Made by a program: the position numbers and the translations under genes
The notes under the pieces: generated by a model
Told to the model about the DNA's origin: nothing
The model's input: only the letters and a program-made list of their open reading frames with translations
Databases searched by the model: none
Assembly: GCF_003991905.1 (NCBI RefSeq)
Contig: NZ_RSCL01000037.1
Location: forward strand, 1-64,000
Length of the DNA: 64,000 bases
Source of the DNA: Dulcicalothrix desertica PCC 7102
Lineage (GTDB): Bacteria; Cyanobacteriota; Cyanobacteriia; Cyanobacteriales; Nostocaceae
Direction: 5' to 3'
Part shown: positions 19,162 to 27,410 of the stretch, piece after piece
Layout: the number at the start of each line of letters is the position of its first letter
Numbering within the stretch: position 1 is the first letter of the stretch

Positions 19162-19764
19162 ATGCCTCAAACCAAACCTTATCAACCACTACTACTACGA
19201 CTTCTGCACAGTATAAACGCCATCCTAATAATAGGTGCCTTAATTACAGGATTTTTAGTATACGACAGTTGGGATGGTAGGTTTGGAAGCTTAGGAATAA
19301 CAAGAGTAAACCGTGACTTAATAGATATTCACGGAACATTTGGATTTTTTATCTCATTTGTAGCACTGCCAATATTTTTGATTTATTGTTGGAACGCAGG
19401 AAGACAACGTTTAATTCAAGCTTCCACATTCAAACAGTTAGGTAACGTTAGAAAACCAGCATGGTGGTACGCACTGCAACAAGTAATCAATACTTTAGTA
19501 TTATTAGCAGCATTATTCTCAGTCATATCAGGTAAATTTCAAGACGAAAACTGGCTACCGCAAGGTGAATTAAATCACATCGCTTATTATATTCATTTAA
19601 TCGCTTGGGTAGTAATAGTAATAGCGCTGTTAATGCATTTATTGATGAGTGCCAAAGTCGGAGGTTTCCCCTTATTACTCTCAATGCTCGACATAACATA
19701 TCGTCCAAACGACAGTCCGCGTTTATGGCGCCAAAAAATTGTAAATTGGTTTCAGAAAAAATGA
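19162..19764 (+). CDS. Cytochrome b/b6 domain-containing (b561-like) membrane protein
   Basis: About 200 aa from the ATG at 19162; a TTG at 19147 would add five residues. Four hydrophobic helices carry His residues placed like haem b ligands: LLRLLHSINA (helix 1), IDIHGTFGFF (helix 2), and YYIHLIAWV with ALLMHLLMS (helix 4). This is the pattern of prokaryotic cytochrome b561-type proteins, which move electrons across or along the membrane. Donor and acceptor are unknown. Its TGA overlaps the ATG of the next gene (ATGA), so the two are translationally coupled. Confidence 0.8.
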   Translation: MPQTKPYQPLLLRLLHSINAILIIGALITGFLVYDSWDGRFGSLGITRVNRDLIDIHGTFGFFISFVALPIFLIYCWNAGRQRLIQASTFKQLGNVRKPAWWYALQQVINTLVLLAALFSVISGKFQDENWLPQGELNHIAYYIHLIAWVVIVIALLMHLLMSAKVGGFPLLLSMLDITYRPNDSPRLWRQKIVNWFQKK

Positions 19765-20177
19765 CCAATGCAAACTATCTATGGGTAGGTATTGGTTGTC
19801 AACGTGGAACGGAGTGTGAATTTATCGCAGCAGCAATAAAACATGTGTTTCAACAAAATAATCTACTTGAAGGCGCCATTACAGGAGTTGCCACTATAAA
19901 TAGTAAAGCAAACGAAACCGGTTTAATCGAATATTGCTCTATGCGTAATTTACCCTTAGTCTTTTTTACTACCGAACAACTACAAAATATAAACGTACCT
20001 AACCCATCACAAATCGTTGCCAGTAAACTTGAAACACCAAGCGTTGCTGAAGCTGCCGCCATGATTGCCGCATCAGTTGATACATTATATGTGCCTAAAC
20101 AAATTATTCGTTCAGTCCAAAATTTAAAAGGCGCCGTTACATTAGCAGTAGCTTACTCAACTACTCTTAAAACATAG
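19761..20177 (+). CDS. Cobalamin biosynthesis protein, CbiG C-terminal domain
   Basis: 138 aa starting at the ATG that overlaps the cytochrome gene stop. The protein is the stand-alone C-terminal domain of CbiG/CobE type: YLWVGIGCQRGT near the start, FFTTEQLQNINVPNPS, and SVAEAAAMIAAS. CbiG opens the delta-lactone of cobalt-precorrin-5A in anaerobic B12 synthesis; the C-terminal domain alone is common in cyanobacteria beside other cob genes. No other B12 gene is nearby. The longer frame upstream (from 19605) lies inside the cytochrome gene and is spurious. Its 3' end overlaps the convergent holin-family gene by 25 bases. Confidence 0.8.
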   Translation: MTNANYLWVGIGCQRGTECEFIAAAIKHVFQQNNLLEGAITGVATINSKANETGLIEYCSMRNLPLVFFTTEQLQNINVPNPSQIVASKLETPSVAEAAAMIAASVDTLYVPKQIIRSVQNLKGAVTLAVAYSTTLKT

Positions 20178-20521
20178 CTAATAATACTCGAAACAATAGA
20201 CAGTACAATTGAACCTAAAAAAGCAGGTATAAAGCCGTTAATTGTAAAATAATTAGCAGGAGTTAGCGCACTTGCTAACCAAAGAGCTAAAGCATTTAAA
20301 ACAAATGTAAATAAGCCAAAAGTTATTAAAGTAACTGGGAACGCGAGAATACCTAAAATTGGACGGATAAAAGCATTTACTAAACCAACAACAACGGTTG
20401 CAACAAGAGCAGCAGCAAAATTTTTAACAATAAAACTATTCGCAATAAAATTATTAACAATATGAGCAGTGATAATTAGCGCAACGGCAGTTCCAAGCCA
20501 AGTTAATAAAAAGTGCTTCAT
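20153..20521 (-). CDS. Phage holin family (PF04020-type) membrane protein
   Basis: 122 aa with four hydrophobic segments, matching the small YvlD/mycobacteriophage holin-4-like family that is widespread in bacterial chromosomes (LLTWLGTAVALIITAHIV, VVGLVNAFIRPILGILAFPV, FGLFTFVLNALALWL). Despite the family name nothing phage-like surrounds it, so it is probably a housekeeping membrane protein of unknown role. Start ATG at 20521; the 3' end overlaps the CbiG-domain gene by 25 bases tail to tail. Confidence 0.8.
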   Translation of the reverse strand: MKHFLLTWLGTAVALIITAHIVNNFIANSFIVKNFAAALVATVVVGLVNAFIRPILGILAFPVTLITFGLFTFVLNALALWLASALTPANYFTINGFIPAFLGSIVLSIVSSIISYVLRVVE

Positions 20522-20549
20522 ATTTTTTTTCTAGATAAAATAACCTCGT

Positions 20550-20627
20550 CATTGTCATGCTGAACGTAGTGAAGCATCTAATATATATAGTGGTACTTTA
20601 GATTCTTCGCTGCGCTCAGAATGACAG
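20550..20627. repeat. Inverted-repeat element (TCATGCTGAACG / GCTCAGAATGACA)
   Basis: GTCATGCTGAACG...GAAGCATCT at 20554-20579 is the imperfect reverse complement of AGATTCTTCGCTGCGCTCAGAATGACA at 20600-20627, with an AT-rich spacer. This kind of TCATTCTGAGCG-AAGAATCT element is scattered through many bacterial genomes. It resembles a small non-autonomous mobile unit, with no transposase inside. Confidence 0.7.
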
Positions 20628-20663
20628 TTGAGGCAACTAATGCCAGTTGGTATCAAAAGTATA

Positions 20664-21782
20664 TTAAGATTGAGAGCGGTTAGTACGGCGCCGGGTTAAA
20701 ATTTCCCAGGTTTCACCACCAGCGACACCATCAGCTTCCATACCAAAGCGTTTTTGTAATGCTTTGACTGCTGTTTCGGTATCGGCGCCAAAATCGCCAT
20801 CAGGGTTATTTTTAAGATATCCTAATCGCTGTAATCTGGTTTGTAAGTCGTAAACTTCTTCACCACGCATTCCTAAACGCAAAATTGGAAATCCGGCTGC
20901 TGTATATTGAATACCAGGCTTTTGTAAATTTGAGTCGGTTTGACGAGTGCGGTATGTTGAGCTATTACTTGCCGTGCTACGTGCAGTACGATTATTTGTA
21001 TTTCTTGTTGATGTTGTAGTAGTCGTATTGCGTCCACGATTAGCTGTACTCGTATTATTAGTATTATTTCTATTTGCATTAGTACGAGTTGATGCTGTAT
21101 TAGTCGTATTGCGTCCACGATTATTTGTACTATTTTGATTAGTGGTGCGCGTGGTTTGTCGCGAAGTATTATTATTGCTGTTGCGAGTTGTAGATGTGGT
21201 GCGTACTGTTTCTTGTTGTCCGTTGCCTGTATTTATTCTTGTTGTAGTAGTGGTTCTAGATTCTTGGTTGGATACTACTACAGGTTTGGGTAAATTAGCA
21301 GCGGTTTGATTTGGTTTGGGAAAGTTAGTGTTTGTTGTAGTTGCTGGTGAGGATGTTTCGTCTGAACTGGCAGCGACTGTTTGCCCACCTGGGAATAATT
21401 GTTGCCAAGTTGCTGTGTCTACTACACCATCTGGCGCCAAACCTGCTGATTGTTTAAACTGGGATACTGCTGCTGCTGTTGTTTGACCGTATGTTCCATC
21501 GACGGCGCCGTTATAATAGCCCATAATTTTTAAAGCAGCTTGTAGTTCACTTACTGCATCTCCTTGGCTACCAACTTTGAGAGTTGGACGGTTTACGGTG
21601 CCTACGGTGATAACTTGAGCTATTTGCTGTTCTACTGTAACAGAGGCTACAGATGGAGTGCTAAATAGTAAGGGTACTCCGGAACATAATAGCAAGCCTA
21701 AAAGGTTCTTCCGACTCAGTAATTTAAACGAGATGACTGATACCAGGTAATTGATTATACTTATTTCGTTTCTACCTTTCAT
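20664..21782 (-). CDS. Exported protein with two peptidoglycan-binding domains
   Basis: 372 aa. Signal peptide or membrane anchor at residues about 20-47. A first PG_binding_1 domain spans about 65-135 (LKVGSQGDAVSELQAALKIMGYYNGAVDGTYG...). A low-complexity linker of about 130 residues consists almost only of Thr, Asn, Arg and Ser (about 165-290). A second PG_binding_1 domain ends the protein (LRLGMRGEEVYDLQTRLQRL, DGDFGADTETAVKALQKRF). The domains should bind cell-wall peptides; no catalytic domain is attached. A structural or localisation role is inferred. The linker DNA is itself repetitive and likely variable in length. Confidence 0.85.
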   Translation of the reverse strand: MKGRNEISIINYLVSVISFKLLSRKNLLGLLLCSGVPLLFSTPSVASVTVEQQIAQVITVGTVNRPTLKVGSQGDAVSELQAALKIMGYYNGAVDGTYGQTTAAAVSQFKQSAGLAPDGVVDTATWQQLFPGGQTVAASSDETSSPATTTNTNFPKPNQTAANLPKPVVVSNQESRTTTTTRINTGNGQQETVRTTSTTRNSNNNTSRQTTRTTNQNSTNNRGRNTTNTASTRTNANRNNTNNTSTANRGRNTTTTTSTRNTNNRTARSTASNSSTYRTRQTDSNLQKPGIQYTAAGFPILRLGMRGEEVYDLQTRLQRLGYLKNNPDGDFGADTETAVKALQKRFGMEADGVAGGETWEILTRRRTNRSQS

Positions 21783-21837
21783 TGGAATTTGCCCCCGGTG
21801 TCTCTATACTAATAGTACAATTATCTAATGCTGAATA

Positions 21838-21990
21838 AAAGTGCTGAGTAGAAAGTGCTGAGTGCTGAGTAATCTTTTTAATTCCTAACTCCTAACTCCT
21901 AACTCCCAACTCAGCACTCAGTACTCAGCACTCAGTACTCAGTACTCAGCACTCAGCACTCAGTACTCAGCACTCAGCACTCAGCACTTA
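21838..21990. repeat. Large STRR array (about 150 bp)
   Basis: GTGCTGAGTAGAAAGTGCTGA at 21840, then CTAACTC units, then a dozen CAGCACT/CAGTACT heptamers to 21988. The two orientations are complementary. The array runs into the 3' end of the M16 gene and contains its stop codon. Confidence 0.9.
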
Positions 21991-23258
21991 TTAAAAGCAT
22001 TGTCAATCGCTTCTTTTTGACCTACTAGTGATACATAAGGTTCCCGTAAATAATTACACGCTGCTGCCATAGCGCTTTCGGATGTGACTGCTGTAATTAA
22101 GTTGTGAAAGTTGCTGTCAAACTCAACGCCAAGTCCCAATATTTCATACCAACCGTATATTTGAGCAAGTTGGGCGTTTGTTTGTTTACCAAGTGCATAC
22201 TGTCCCAAAATTTTATTTTTCGCAGCTTGAAGTGCTGTTTCTTCTAGTGGTTCGGTTGTAAGTAAATTTACTTCGCGTTGCAGTTCTGTCAGTGCTGTTT
22301 TGGTATTTTCTGGCGCCGTTCCCATATAAACTACAAATGCTGCGGTAAATAACCGAGTTGGGTATAGTGCTGATACTTCGTAAGCTAAACCGCGTTTTTC
22401 TCTTAATTCGACAAATAATCGACTCGATAGTCCGTTACCTAAGTATGACGATAATAGTTTTAGCGCTGCATAATCTGATGAATGTACTGATGGCGCCAAA
22501 TAACCCAGCATTAAAATAGATTGCTGTGTATTTTGGTGTTTAAGCACTTGTTGTGGAGCAAGCTTGACTTCGGGTAATTGTGTTGGAATTATTTGACGAG
22601 CATCGTTCTTCCAGTCACCAAAAATTTCTTCAATTAGTGCAACTGCGTTGTCTAAAGTAATACGTCCAGCAATACTAATAACTATATTATCTGGACGAAA
22701 ATAAGTTTTGTGAAACTCAACTAAATCAGCACGAGTTAAACTGCTCATTGTCGCTTCATCACCTAATGCTGACATTGCATACGGATGATTTTGATACATC
22801 GCTAGACGTAACTGCTCGAATGCGATGCTAAAAGGTTGCTCCTTTTGTGAGCGAATATCTTGAAGCGCTAGTCTTCGTTCTAGTTCAACTTCAAGTTCTG
22901 GAAAAGTTGGAAATCGTAATATTCTTCCCGCTAGCGCTAATATTTCGGCAAAATCTGCCGTTACTGTTTTTAGCGATACCAAAAAATAATCGCTTGTACT
23001 ATCTGCACTCAAAGATGCTCCTACAGACTCGACTGCTTCAGCAATTTCCATGCTCGAAAGTCCATCACATCCTTTCGTCATTACTGCTGATAATAAATGC
23101 GATAAACCCGCTTTTTCTGGTTGCTCACAAAAACTTCCTGCACGAATAAACACACGTGCAGCAATAATATCGGCTACTGGATTTTCTGTAACTAAAACTA
23201 CAATACCATTACTTAATACTGTACGATGAACATGAGATTTTTGTGGCGAAATTGTCAT
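21981..23258 (-). CDS. M16 family peptidase-like protein, degenerate (non-catalytic) subunit
   Basis: 425 aa, whole M16 length with both half domains. The zinc motif HXXEH is lost: the matching site reads HLLSA (His54...), so this chain should not bind catalytic zinc. The substrate-contact region of the second half (LREKRGLAYEVSALYP) is intact. This is the hallmark of the partner subunit in heterodimeric M16B enzymes (like mitochondrial processing peptidase alpha). The active partner is the next gene upstream (23384-24658), 125 bases away. The last two codons (Lys-Cys) and the TGA stop lie in a heptamer array, so the natural C-terminus has been rewritten by repeat. Confidence 0.85.
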   Translation of the reverse strand: MTISPQKSHVHRTVLSNGIVVLVTENPVADIIAARVFIRAGSFCEQPEKAGLSHLLSAVMTKGCDGLSSMEIAEAVESVGASLSADSTSDYFLVSLKTVTADFAEILALAGRILRFPTFPELEVELERRLALQDIRSQKEQPFSIAFEQLRLAMYQNHPYAMSALGDEATMSSLTRADLVEFHKTYFRPDNIVISIAGRITLDNAVALIEEIFGDWKNDARQIIPTQLPEVKLAPQQVLKHQNTQQSILMLGYLAPSVHSSDYAALKLLSSYLGNGLSSRLFVELREKRGLAYEVSALYPTRLFTAAFVVYMGTAPENTKTALTELQREVNLLTTEPLEETALQAAKNKILGQYALGKQTNAQLAQIYGWYEILGLGVEFDSNFHNLITAVTSESAMAAACNYLREPYVSLVGQKEAIDNAFNKC

Positions 23259-23261
23259 ATG

Positions 23262-23400
23262 ATTTTGGATTTTGGATTTTGGATTTTAAATTGTTGATTC
23301 TATGATTTGTTAATTTTAGATTATCCCCATAAATAAATTCAATCGCTTATTTTTATGACAATCCAAAATCTAAAATCTAAAATCTAAAATCTAAAATCTT
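23262..23400. repeat. STRR arrays of the TAAAATC / GATTTTG type between the M16 genes
   Basis: Four GATTTTG-like heptamers at 23263-23288 and five CTAAAAT units at 23363-23398, in inverse orientation. Together they could form a long hairpin in the M16 intergenic gap. The second array provides the last codons and the stop (TAG) of the upstream M16 gene. Confidence 0.85.
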
Positions 23401-24658
23401 GTGATGGTTTAAGCGTAGTTACCGCGTATTGAGTAGGCGAAAGATATAAGAGTGCTAATTTTTGCAGTTCTTGGGTATCAAATGATAAAATTTGGTCAGG
23501 ATAAGTTATTGCTAACTCGACATCAGTAATTGTGTTGTAATAACCGTAAAGTCCTGCTAGTTGATTTGGTGTTTCGGTTGAAAAGGCAAAGTCGTTACAG
23601 AGTAATCTTTGAGCGCGTCTCAATTCTTGTTCACTAATACCATTTGTAATGATATCTTGCAAATGCATTTTAATTGCGGTTTCGACTCGTTCTAAACATT
23701 CTGGCTCTAAAACTGCACTAATTGTAAATAAACTTGATTCTTTTTGCAGCGAAAAATTGCAGCATATATAACGAACTAATTGCTGTTCTTCACGTAAATC
23801 CCTTACTAACCGTGATGTTCGACCAGATGCTAATAAGACTGATAATAAGTCTAATCCACATGCTGTTGTTAGGTCATATACTCCTGGCCCAATCCATGCC
23901 ATCATTAGACGTGCATTTTCTAAACGTGGTAAGTTGATTTCTTGGCGCCTAATTCCTGCTATAAATGGTTCAACTATTGTTTCTCTTGAAGTTAAATTAA
24001 AATTATTATCAGATAGAGGCTGAAAACTGTCTGATTTAAAAGTGTTTTTAACTAATTCTAAAGCAGGTGCAACAGGAATTCCACCGACGATGACCACGGT
24101 CATATTTTCTGGTCGATAATAAGTGCGGTGAAACGAGCGTATATCAGAGCTAGAATGCTGCTCAATATCGGTTTCGTTACCTAAAATCGAACGTCCGTAG
24201 GGGTGTTGTTGGTAAATACTCTGGACTAAATGCTGATATCCTACCCAATCGGGGTCATCATTATAAGAGCGAATCTCTTCTAATACAACATCACGTTCTC
24301 GCTCTAGTTCGTCGTCGGGAATTGCCGCATTTAACAGCATTTCTGCTAATTGTGGAAAAGAGGAGTGTAAATATGAGTTCGTGGAGGTAATAGAATAATG
24401 TGCGTAGTCGTAACTTGTCGCTGCATTACTGACACCACCTTGGTTTTCTATATTATAGTCAAATACTCCAGCAGGTAATTTTGCTGTACCTTTGAATATC
24501 ATATGCTCTAGAAAATGTGCCATTCCGAACCCGGAAGTTGGTTCTGATATACTACCTGCACTAACCCAAACATCTGCCACAACTACGGGTGTCGTGGGTA
24601 TTTCTTGATGTATCAAAGTTAAGCCGCTGTCCAGTTTGAATATTGAGGCTGGAAACAC
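23384..24658 (-). CDS. M16 family zinc peptidase, catalytic subunit
   Basis: 424 aa. The inverted zinc motif HFLEH (His48, Glu51, His52) lies in GFGMAHFLEHMIFKGT, and the third ligand Glu lies in VVLEEIRSYNDDPD about 75 residues later. This is a complete M16B site. The second half domain has the Arg-Leu-Val-Arg-Asp-Leu-Arg-Glu-Glu region expected for substrate binding. It probably pairs with the degenerate subunit downstream to degrade peptides or process signal sequences; the substrate is unknown. No signal peptide is apparent. The last residues and stop come from a TAAAATC heptamer array. Confidence 0.9.
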   Translation of the reverse strand: MFPASIFKLDSGLTLIHQEIPTTPVVVADVWVSAGSISEPTSGFGMAHFLEHMIFKGTAKLPAGVFDYNIENQGGVSNAATSYDYAHYSITSTNSYLHSSFPQLAEMLLNAAIPDDELERERDVVLEEIRSYNDDPDWVGYQHLVQSIYQQHPYGRSILGNETDIEQHSSSDIRSFHRTYYRPENMTVVIVGGIPVAPALELVKNTFKSDSFQPLSDNNFNLTSRETIVEPFIAGIRRQEINLPRLENARLMMAWIGPGVYDLTTACGLDLLSVLLASGRTSRLVRDLREEQQLVRYICCNFSLQKESSLFTISAVLEPECLERVETAIKMHLQDIITNGISEQELRRAQRLLCNDFAFSTETPNQLAGLYGYYNTITDVELAITYPDQILSFDTQELQKLALLYLSPTQYAVTTLKPSQDFRF

Positions 24659-24880
24659 TGTATTTATTGATGGTTGTAATATTTTTTGTAATTGTAATCA
24701 CAATTTCTTACAATTCTACTGATTGTAGCTCTGAATGTGGCACCATTTAGATTCAATTTATACAAATTTATTTGAAAAAGCAAAACGTATTATTTGTGGT
24801 ATAATAACAATCCTAGAAACCGGGTTTATAATTTTATATTTCGCTAAAAAACTTAATCTCTTAAAGGAAGTCGGTTTCTT

Positions 24881-24921
24881 AAAAAAGTGAAAGCTCCTGC
24901 GTCGAAAAGACTTCAGGAGCT
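24881..24921 (-). terminator. Rho-independent terminator, minus strand
   Basis: On the minus strand AGCTCCTG (24921-24914) pairs with CAGGAGCT (24899-24892) over a 14-base loop. TTTCACTTTTTT follows. It would end the purK/6S-like transcript. Confidence 0.8.
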
Positions 24922-24929
24922 GATTATTT

Positions 24930-25100
24930 TGTCATACCGCGACGCCGTTTTACCTAAGTTTATGACCTGGTATAACCAGGTGGGAGCCTTGTGTTTCGTT
25001 TAAAGTTTCCGAGTACAAGCTCGGTCTACTGCCACGAACAATAATTGGTTCCCTAATTCTTAAAGACATAGATCAAAAAACTTGATGGCAGTCACCAACG
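24930..25100 (-). ncRNA. ssaA: 6S-like RNA (6Sa RNA candidate)
   Basis: On the minus strand, just after purK, a long imperfect hairpin can be drawn. The closing stem pairs GTGACTGCC (25095-25087) with GGCGTCGC (24946-24939), with one bulge. An inner stem pairs GTTCGT with ACGAAAC, and the apical stem is CCGAG/CTCGG. The 3' side has GGCTCCCACCTGGTT with ACCAGGT, the block typical of 6S RNA. From memory, 6Sa RNA genes lie next to purK in other cyanobacteria. 6S RNA mimics an open promoter and binds RNA polymerase holoenzyme. Exact ends are uncertain and I could not run a covariance search. Confidence 0.6.
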
Positions 25101-25180
25101 TTGCAGTACAACAACCCCATTATAGCCTCCAAAAATACAGTTGTGCATCATTACAAGATTTTTCTTTATTTCTTTGTGTT

Positions 25181-26443
25181 TCAGTTTTGATTTGGATACC
25201 AAATTGCTTCGACAGTACGCGCAGCTAACATGGCGCCATCTCGACTGGGGTTGTCTAATAATATAGTCACGTGTCCGAGTTTGCGGCCCGGACGAGATTC
25301 GGTTTTTCCGTACCAATGAAGGTGGGCATTTTCTATACGCGACAAAATCTCGCGCTTTTCAAAGTAATCAGACAACGAATTTTCGTAACCGAGTAAGTTT
25401 ACCATAACGGCGCCGGGACTAATTAAGGCTGTACTGCCTAGTGGGAGTCCACATACTGCCCGTAAATGCTGCTCAAATTGTGAAGTTTGACATGCATCGA
25501 TTGAGAAATGTCCCGAATTATGGGTACGTGGCGCCACTTCATTGATTAATACATTGTCATCTACCGTCAGGAATAGTTCGATGCCAAAAACTCCAACCGC
25601 ATCAAGACTGTTGAGGAGAGTTTTAGCGACATCATTAATTTTGGCGGTAACTTCAGCAGAAATATCGGCTGGTACAATTGCACGCCGACAAACTTGTTGC
25701 TCCTGTTGAGTTTCTACCACTGGATAGATGACAACTTCGCCATCGATTGAGCGAGCCGCGATAACAGCAAGTTCATATTTAAAGGGCACAAACTCTTCAA
25801 GTAGAAACTCAGTGTTACTAGCTTTGAACCGTCCATTCTCAAGTTGGTTAATTACTGATTTAAATTCGTTGCCATTTTTAATAATGTATGTACCTTGACC
25901 GTCGTAGCCATGACGACGAGCTTTCAAAACCACAGGAAAATTAAAATTAAAAACGGCGCCGTTGGTAGTATTAGTGACATCGAAGGCGGTAAATGATGGT
26001 ACTGGTAAACCAATATCGCGTAAATAGCACCGTTGATGATACTTATCCAAAAGAGGAGCAAGCGCTTCTAGCTTCGGACGAAAACAAACGCCACGTTCGG
26101 CTAAAGTTGAAAGTGCCTCTAAATCAACAAATTCGTTTTCAAAAGTAATGACATCACTGTTTTTAGCCAGTTGTACTGTAGCAACTGCATCATCAATGCG
26201 TGCTTGTACAAAATTAACAGGCTCTTTTACAGGAGTCTCGGTAATTGCAAACAGTTTTTGCTGCGGTTCATCGATTAAATACTGCTCTGGTTTACTTTTA
26301 TGAAAACCATTGCCGTTTCTGAGTGCAACAGCTGGGTCTTTTGCACTCGGAGTTTGTACAACTAGTTCTAAACCAAGCTTGCTTGCTGCCCCTCCCATCA
26401 TCCAAGCGAGCTGCCCACCACCAATTACACCTATACGTTTCAT
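25181..26443 (-). CDS. purK: 5-(carboxyamino)imidazole ribonucleotide synthase
   Basis: About 420 aa ATP-grasp enzyme. It has an N-terminal GVIGGGQLAWMM dinucleotide-like loop, the central ATP-grasp (FPVVLKARRHGYDGQGTYII, EEFVPFKYELAV), and the PurK-specific C-terminus with NEVAPRTHNSGHFSIDAC. It converts AIR, bicarbonate and ATP to N5-CAIR in purine synthesis; purE is not here. The ATG at 26443 overlaps the stop of the upstream pentapeptide gene (ATGA), giving coupled translation. A GTG two codons earlier is less likely. An insertion-like stretch (RNGNGFHKSKPEQYLIDEP) after the first loop makes it longer than many PurK. Confidence 0.93.
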   Translation of the reverse strand: MKRIGVIGGGQLAWMMGGAASKLGLELVVQTPSAKDPAVALRNGNGFHKSKPEQYLIDEPQQKLFAITETPVKEPVNFVQARIDDAVATVQLAKNSDVITFENEFVDLEALSTLAERGVCFRPKLEALAPLLDKYHQRCYLRDIGLPVPSFTAFDVTNTTNGAVFNFNFPVVLKARRHGYDGQGTYIIKNGNEFKSVINQLENGRFKASNTEFLLEEFVPFKYELAVIAARSIDGEVVIYPVVETQQEQQVCRRAIVPADISAEVTAKINDVAKTLLNSLDAVGVFGIELFLTVDDNVLINEVAPRTHNSGHFSIDACQTSQFEQHLRAVCGLPLGSTALISPGAVMVNLLGYENSLSDYFEKREILSRIENAHLHWYGKTESRPGRKLGHVTILLDNPSRDGAMLAARTVEAIWYPNQN

Positions 26444-26949
26444 CTGCACCCTAGCGAATCACGAGTTTTAATACCTGTCTGTTTATTTACTCCACGAGCG
26501 ATGCCACACAGTTCTTTAACCTGTGCCCCATCCAATATTGCATCAGTAAAATCAGCACCATTTATATTCACGTTTTTGAACGTGGTACGAAGCAGCAGCG
26601 CTTCAAAGAATATTGCATCACTTAAGTCTGCCCCTGTTAAGTCTACCTGATCTACTAGTGCATTTGATAGATTCGCTGCCTGCAAATTGGCGGAAGTCAT
26701 CACCGAAGCACTCATTACTGCCCCACGTAAATCAGCATTACTAAAATTTGCTAACTCCATATTGGCGTTAGAAAACTCACATGCTTGTAATTCTTGCCCA
26801 GAAAAATCTTTTCTCGACAATTCCGCGTTGCTAAATGACATCGGGTGTGTCCAATCGGCAATAGCGCTGCTCGGCACAAATACTACACAAGCTACAATCA
26901 CGACCAAAATAACCACCGCTGTTTTGTAAGCGTTTATGAGGCGCCACAT
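26440..26949 (-). CDS. Exported pentapeptide-repeat protein
   Basis: 169 aa. An N-terminal hydrophobic segment (residues about 9-31, ending SSAIADW) looks like a signal peptide, so the protein is likely lumenal or periplasmic. From about residue 38 it is built of A(D/N)LXX pentapeptides (FSNAELS, ANMELANFSNADLRGA, ANLQAANLSNA, ADLSDAIFF), which form a right-handed beta helix. The C-terminus KELCGIARGVNKQTGIKT...LGC resembles thylakoid-lumen pentapeptide proteins with a Cys pair. Function unknown. It overlaps purK by four bases in one operon. Confidence 0.8.
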   Translation of the reverse strand: MWRLINAYKTAVVILVVIVACVVFVPSSAIADWTHPMSFSNAELSRKDFSGQELQACEFSNANMELANFSNADLRGAVMSASVMTSANLQAANLSNALVDQVDLTGADLSDAIFFEALLLRTTFKNVNINGADFTDAILDGAQVKELCGIARGVNKQTGIKTRDSLGCR

Positions 26950-27410
26950 ATTAAGTAATACCCAGAGTTGATTTCCGCTATTTTTAGCTTACCGCGAATT
27001 GTGTCACTACCTCACTTTTGCGAACCCATATGCATATTGACACTCAATCATTTAATTTAATAATAAATAATTTTTTAATTCCTTTTATTCTATTTTTATT
27101 ATTAGTATTAATGCTCTGCGGAACACCGAACTATTCAATAACAAATTACCACCCTTTTAAGATTTGCTTAACAAGTTTATATTTTTCGGATGAACGTGTA
27201 CTTTTGTAATTATTACGAAATATTTACATAACAATTCAAAAGTAAAGTTTATTTTCATTTTGGCGCCTGACCTCTTTGAAGCTGGTATGGTTGAAAAGTA
27301 ACGAAAAACAATATTCTGCGTAATATAAGTTAACGAATAACTCAAAGCGAATAACTTAAACCGAATAACTCAAACTAATATAATCACTCTCTAGCACAAA
27401 TCTAAACAAC
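26950..27410. other. Intergenic region with 14-bp tandem repeats
   Basis: 461 AT-rich bases. A 63-codon frame at 27018 is probably spurious. Three tandem 14-mers lie at 27334-27375, just upstream of the next gene. Confidence 0.5.
27334..27375. repeat. Three tandem 14-bp repeats
   Basis: CGAATAACTCAAAG, CGAATAACTTAAAC and CGAATAACTCAAAC follow one another without gap, 36 bases before the ATG at 27411. The unit is twice the STRR heptamer length. It could be a repeat array or a set of regulator sites. Confidence 0.8.

Larger units (their letters stand above)
24659..25180. other. Intergenic region with a 6S-like RNA, a terminator and a repeat
   Basis: 522 bases. A degenerate AAACCGGGTTT-family element lies at 24823-24880, a minus-strand terminator at 24881-24921, and a structured RNA candidate at about 24930-25100. 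The remainder next to the M16 gene is AT-rich with no feature seen. Confidence 0.6.

Noticed and set aside
19605-19760. N-terminal extension of the CbiG-domain gene
   Set aside because: It lies inside the cytochrome gene in another frame; the ATGA junction at 19761 is the natural start.
27018-27209. 63-codon hydrophobic frame before the 27411 gene
   Set aside because: Very AT-rich, Leu/Ile/Asn dominated, typical of chance frames in AT-rich DNA.
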